This document shows, piece by piece, positions 62,219 to 64,000 of a stretch of DNA of 64,000 nucleotides (the stretch's first letter is position 1; each line of letters opens with the position of its first letter). The notes under the pieces are model-generated. The model saw only the letters and a program-made list of their open reading frames with translations, did not search any database and had not been told where the DNA came from. The position numbers and the translations under genes were made by a program. Source of the DNA: Anatilimnocola floriformis (GTDB taxonomy: Bacteria; Planctomycetota; Planctomycetia; Pirellulales; Pirellulaceae); NCBI RefSeq assembly GCF_024256385.1, contig NZ_JAMLFW010000001.1:3224001-3288000 (forward strand), written 5' to 3'.

Positions 62219-62482
62219 TCAGTGATTGACTCCAGGCGGCGGAGGCGCGCCCCAAAGCGTCCAATACCACCACAGCGCCAGATGCGCCCACCGACTGTAA
62301 GCGGTGATTTCATCGAGCGGTCGCATGTACCAGCGAAAGGTCGTAACGCTGATGTATTCGTTGGACTGCAGCCAATAGATCGGCCCCGTTCCCAGCAAGT
62401 AGACAACGGGCAGAACAATTAGAACGAGCACAATCGCGACCCGCCAAGTGCGAGTTGAACCCGGTTGCTCGCGTCGATCCAC
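62219..62482 (-). CDS. Small single-pass membrane protein
   Basis: Eighty-seven residues from a GTG at 62482, two bases after the stop of the vWA gene, so it is the second gene of that unit. One hydrophobic segment (WRVAIVLVLIVLPVVYLLG) then an aromatic tail (YWLQSNEYISVTTFRWYMR; LALWWYWTLWG). Similar in design to the protein at 660-902. Function unknown. Confidence 0.6.
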   Translation of the reverse strand: MDRREQPGSTRTWRVAIVLVLIVLPVVYLLGTGPIYWLQSNEYISVTTFRWYMRPLDEITAYSRWAHLALWWYWTLWGAPPPPGVNH

Positions 62483-62484
62483 GA

Positions 62485-64000
62485 TTAACTCTCACGCCAT
62501 TCCCAGCCGAGTTGAACCTTAGTGTCCTTCTCAGCCATGTCGGCCCAAGGCGTGCCGGGGTGTTCCTTGACGACGCGATCGAGATACATGTGGGCTTTCT
62601 CAGCCATCTTTTGAATGGCGCTGCCGGTCTCGATCTTGTCTGATTGCTCGATGTGCCAGGTGCGGCTTGATTCCTTTTCGAAGTTCTTGCCGCGCTTGAG
62701 TGCGGCGAGCATCGCGTTGTAACCGTCGAGGCGAACCTTGGTGGCGAGCACTCGGCCCATGGCCAGGTCGAACTCGGCTTGCAGGCGAGCGCTCTTCAGC
62801 TTGTCGCGATCACCTTCGCCCGGGGCGAGCAGTGCATAGAACTGGTCAATTTCGGGTGAGTGAACCGCAGCGAACTGCTGCGCTGTGTTCAACTGGCGGC
62901 TGAATTCGGCTTCGTTCCGCTTGGTGAAGTTCGATTGCGGATTGCCAGAGACCGTGACCGGCGCCAACTTCGACGCGGCAATCAGGCCAGACCAGGCCTT
63001 ATTGCTGCCGACGGCGGCGTCGTATTCCTTTTGCGACATGTACAACGGCGTGTATTTTTGGAGCGTATCGGGATCGAATTGAATCTCGCTGCCCGTGGGC
63101 CAAGACTGTGCTCCGCCGCCACCAGCTCGGGCGACGATAAACTCGCCACCACTCGCCCGGCATAGCCGTTCGAGATGGTACGGGCCGAAGCCGGAGTCGA
63201 CGAGGCCGTCGCCGCTTCCGCTGCCACCCATTTCCTGGTAACCGCCGCCACCCTTGCCGCCGCCCCACGTTTGCACATTCACCCGTTCCGGGGCAACCGA
63301 TTCGGGGCCGTACGTCGGAAACGCTTCGTCACCAACTTCGGCTTGCTTCCTGGCGGGCAGGTAAGGATTGGTTTGACCCCACGGGGCCGGCGAGCCCACG
63401 ACATAGACAGGGATGGAGCTCTTCTTGACGACGTCGACAATGCCATCGACCTTTTCACGATCGTCGCCGGCTTCGTCGGTCACGACCACGACGACGATTT
63501 CGCGGCGGTCCTTCATTCGCATCGGCATGTATTGGTCGAGCGCGGTCTGGATGGCCGTGAAGGTCATCTCTTTGCCGCTGGTGCCGGTTTGGATTTTATC
63601 GAAAGCGCTGTTCACGGCCTGGGCATCGGACACTGGCGGATCGAGAACCATTTCGACCTTGTCGTCGAAGGCGAGGACCGCGGTCAGCAGTTTCTTTTCG
63701 TCGCCGCCGATGGCAGCGCGAATCTCAGGCTGGTTGTAAATCGAGCGGGCTCCAGTGCCAGCTTCCATCACCAGCTTTTTGGCGCTGGGCGTGCGATCCA
63801 TGATCCAGACGACGAGTGTGGGACCAACTTCCAGCGAAGCGGCTACGACGGCTGACACTTTCTTGCCGACCACTTCGTCGACCCGGCCCGATTCGAAGTT
63901 GCGGCGCCGGCTGCTGGCTGTGTAGCCACCACCCATACTGCCACCTTCGGGGTTTTCATCCCAACGCGGATTAGTCACGCGGAAGTCTTTGGGGGTGCGC
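62485..64000 (-). CDS. von Willebrand factor A domain protein, 5' end outside window
   Basis: At least 505 residues; the frame stays open to base 64000 (reading RTPKDFRVTNPRWDENPE), so the true start lies beyond. The vWA domain is at about residues 45-215 of the visible part: metal-site-like WIMDRTPSA, VLAFDDKVEMVL, IVVVVVTDEAGDD. The ion site D-x-S-x-S is altered (DRTPS). After it lies a Gly-rich linker (GGGKGGGGYQEMGGSGSG) and a helical tail (FSRQLNTAQQFAA, RVVKEHPGTPWADMAEKD). It may be a planctomycete surface or secretion protein; function unknown. Confidence 0.85.
   Translation of the reverse strand, partial: RTPKDFRVTNPRWDENPEGGSMGGGYTASSRRRNFESGRVDEVVGKKVSAVVAASLEVGPTLVVWIMDRTPSAKKLVMEAGTGARSIYNQPEIRAAIGGDEKKLLTAVLAFDDKVEMVLDPPVSDAQAVNSAFDKIQTGTSGKEMTFTAIQTALDQYMPMRMKDRREIVVVVVTDEAGDDREKVDGIVDVVKKSSIPVYVVGSPAPWGQTNPYLPARKQAEVGDEAFPTYGPESVAPERVNVQTWGGGKGGGGYQEMGGSGSGDGLVDSGFGPYHLERLCRASGGEFIVARAGGGGAQSWPTGSEIQFDPDTLQKYTPLYMSQKEYDAAVGSNKAWSGLIAASKLAPVTVSGNPQSNFTKRNEAEFSRQLNTAQQFAAVHSPEIDQFYALLAPGEGDRDKLKSARLQAEFDLAMGRVLATKVRLDGYNAMLAALKRGKNFEKESSRTWHIEQSDKIETGSAIQKMAEKAHMYLDRVVKEHPGTPWADMAEKDTKVQLGWEWRES

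Noticed and set aside
1-64000. tRNA, rRNA and riboswitches
   Set aside because: Looked for by eye through the intergenic regions; none had a recognisable tRNA arm set, rRNA sequence or riboswitch core. A covariance-model search could still find a small RNA.

Overview
The window reads as chromosomal DNA from a planctomycete, most likely of the Pirellulales type. The evidence is the gene families present: a pilin-like DUF1559 protein, a LEPR-XLL surface protein with cadherin, GEVED and RTX-type parts, a Cys-type sulfatase, a five-haem PA14 cytochrome, ThuA, kelch/EF-hand and esterase-plus-beta-propeller secreted proteins. Loose spacing, frequent strand switching and high GC fit the same group. 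I recognised no tRNA, rRNA or CRISPR array.

Layout. 1-9.2 kb is accessory DNA: a decayed IS630-type transposase joined to an RHS fragment, a 5'-truncated RHS gene with an HExxH tip, a frameshifted phage terminase small-subunit remnant, a striking cluster of DnaA boxes that looks like a replication origin (about 3.88-4.22 kb), a possible DarT-like ADP-ribosyltransferase, and two overlapping tyrosine recombinases beside 600 bp of structured non-coding DNA. 9.2-20.9 kb holds secreted enzymes and lipoproteins: sulfatase, DUF1353 lipoprotein, DUF1559 protein, beta-propeller, multihaem cytochrome, two small paralogous secreted proteins and a frameshifted Tat-exported esterase. 21-25.5 kb has housekeeping genes (yebC, purN, ppa, a nucleotide-sugar dehydrogenase) and a membrane protein. 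25.5-31.5 kb is one giant surface-protein gene broken by a frameshift. 31.8-34.0 kb is a phospholipid-head-group operon, and 34.1-36.4 kb is an ApbE-DUF2271/PepSY redox pair. 36.4-46.7 kb carries large secreted proteins (kelch, SGNH hydrolase, triple alpha/beta hydrolase, GH5-like). 46.8-64 kb mixes housekeeping (tex, msrC, msrB, SDR) with secreted hydrolases, ThuA, a PIG-L deacetylase coupled to a TerB/AAA+/zinc-ribbon protein, and a von Willebrand A protein that runs off the end.

The two most unusual signals are not genes. One is the DnaA-box array with a 21-bp repeat beside an AT-rich stretch. The other is a set of three intergenic elements, each an inverted pair of different hairpins bounded by GTAG...CTAC, the layout of REP/BIME elements mobilised by RAYT transposases. 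All functional calls rest on reading motifs by eye; no database search was run.
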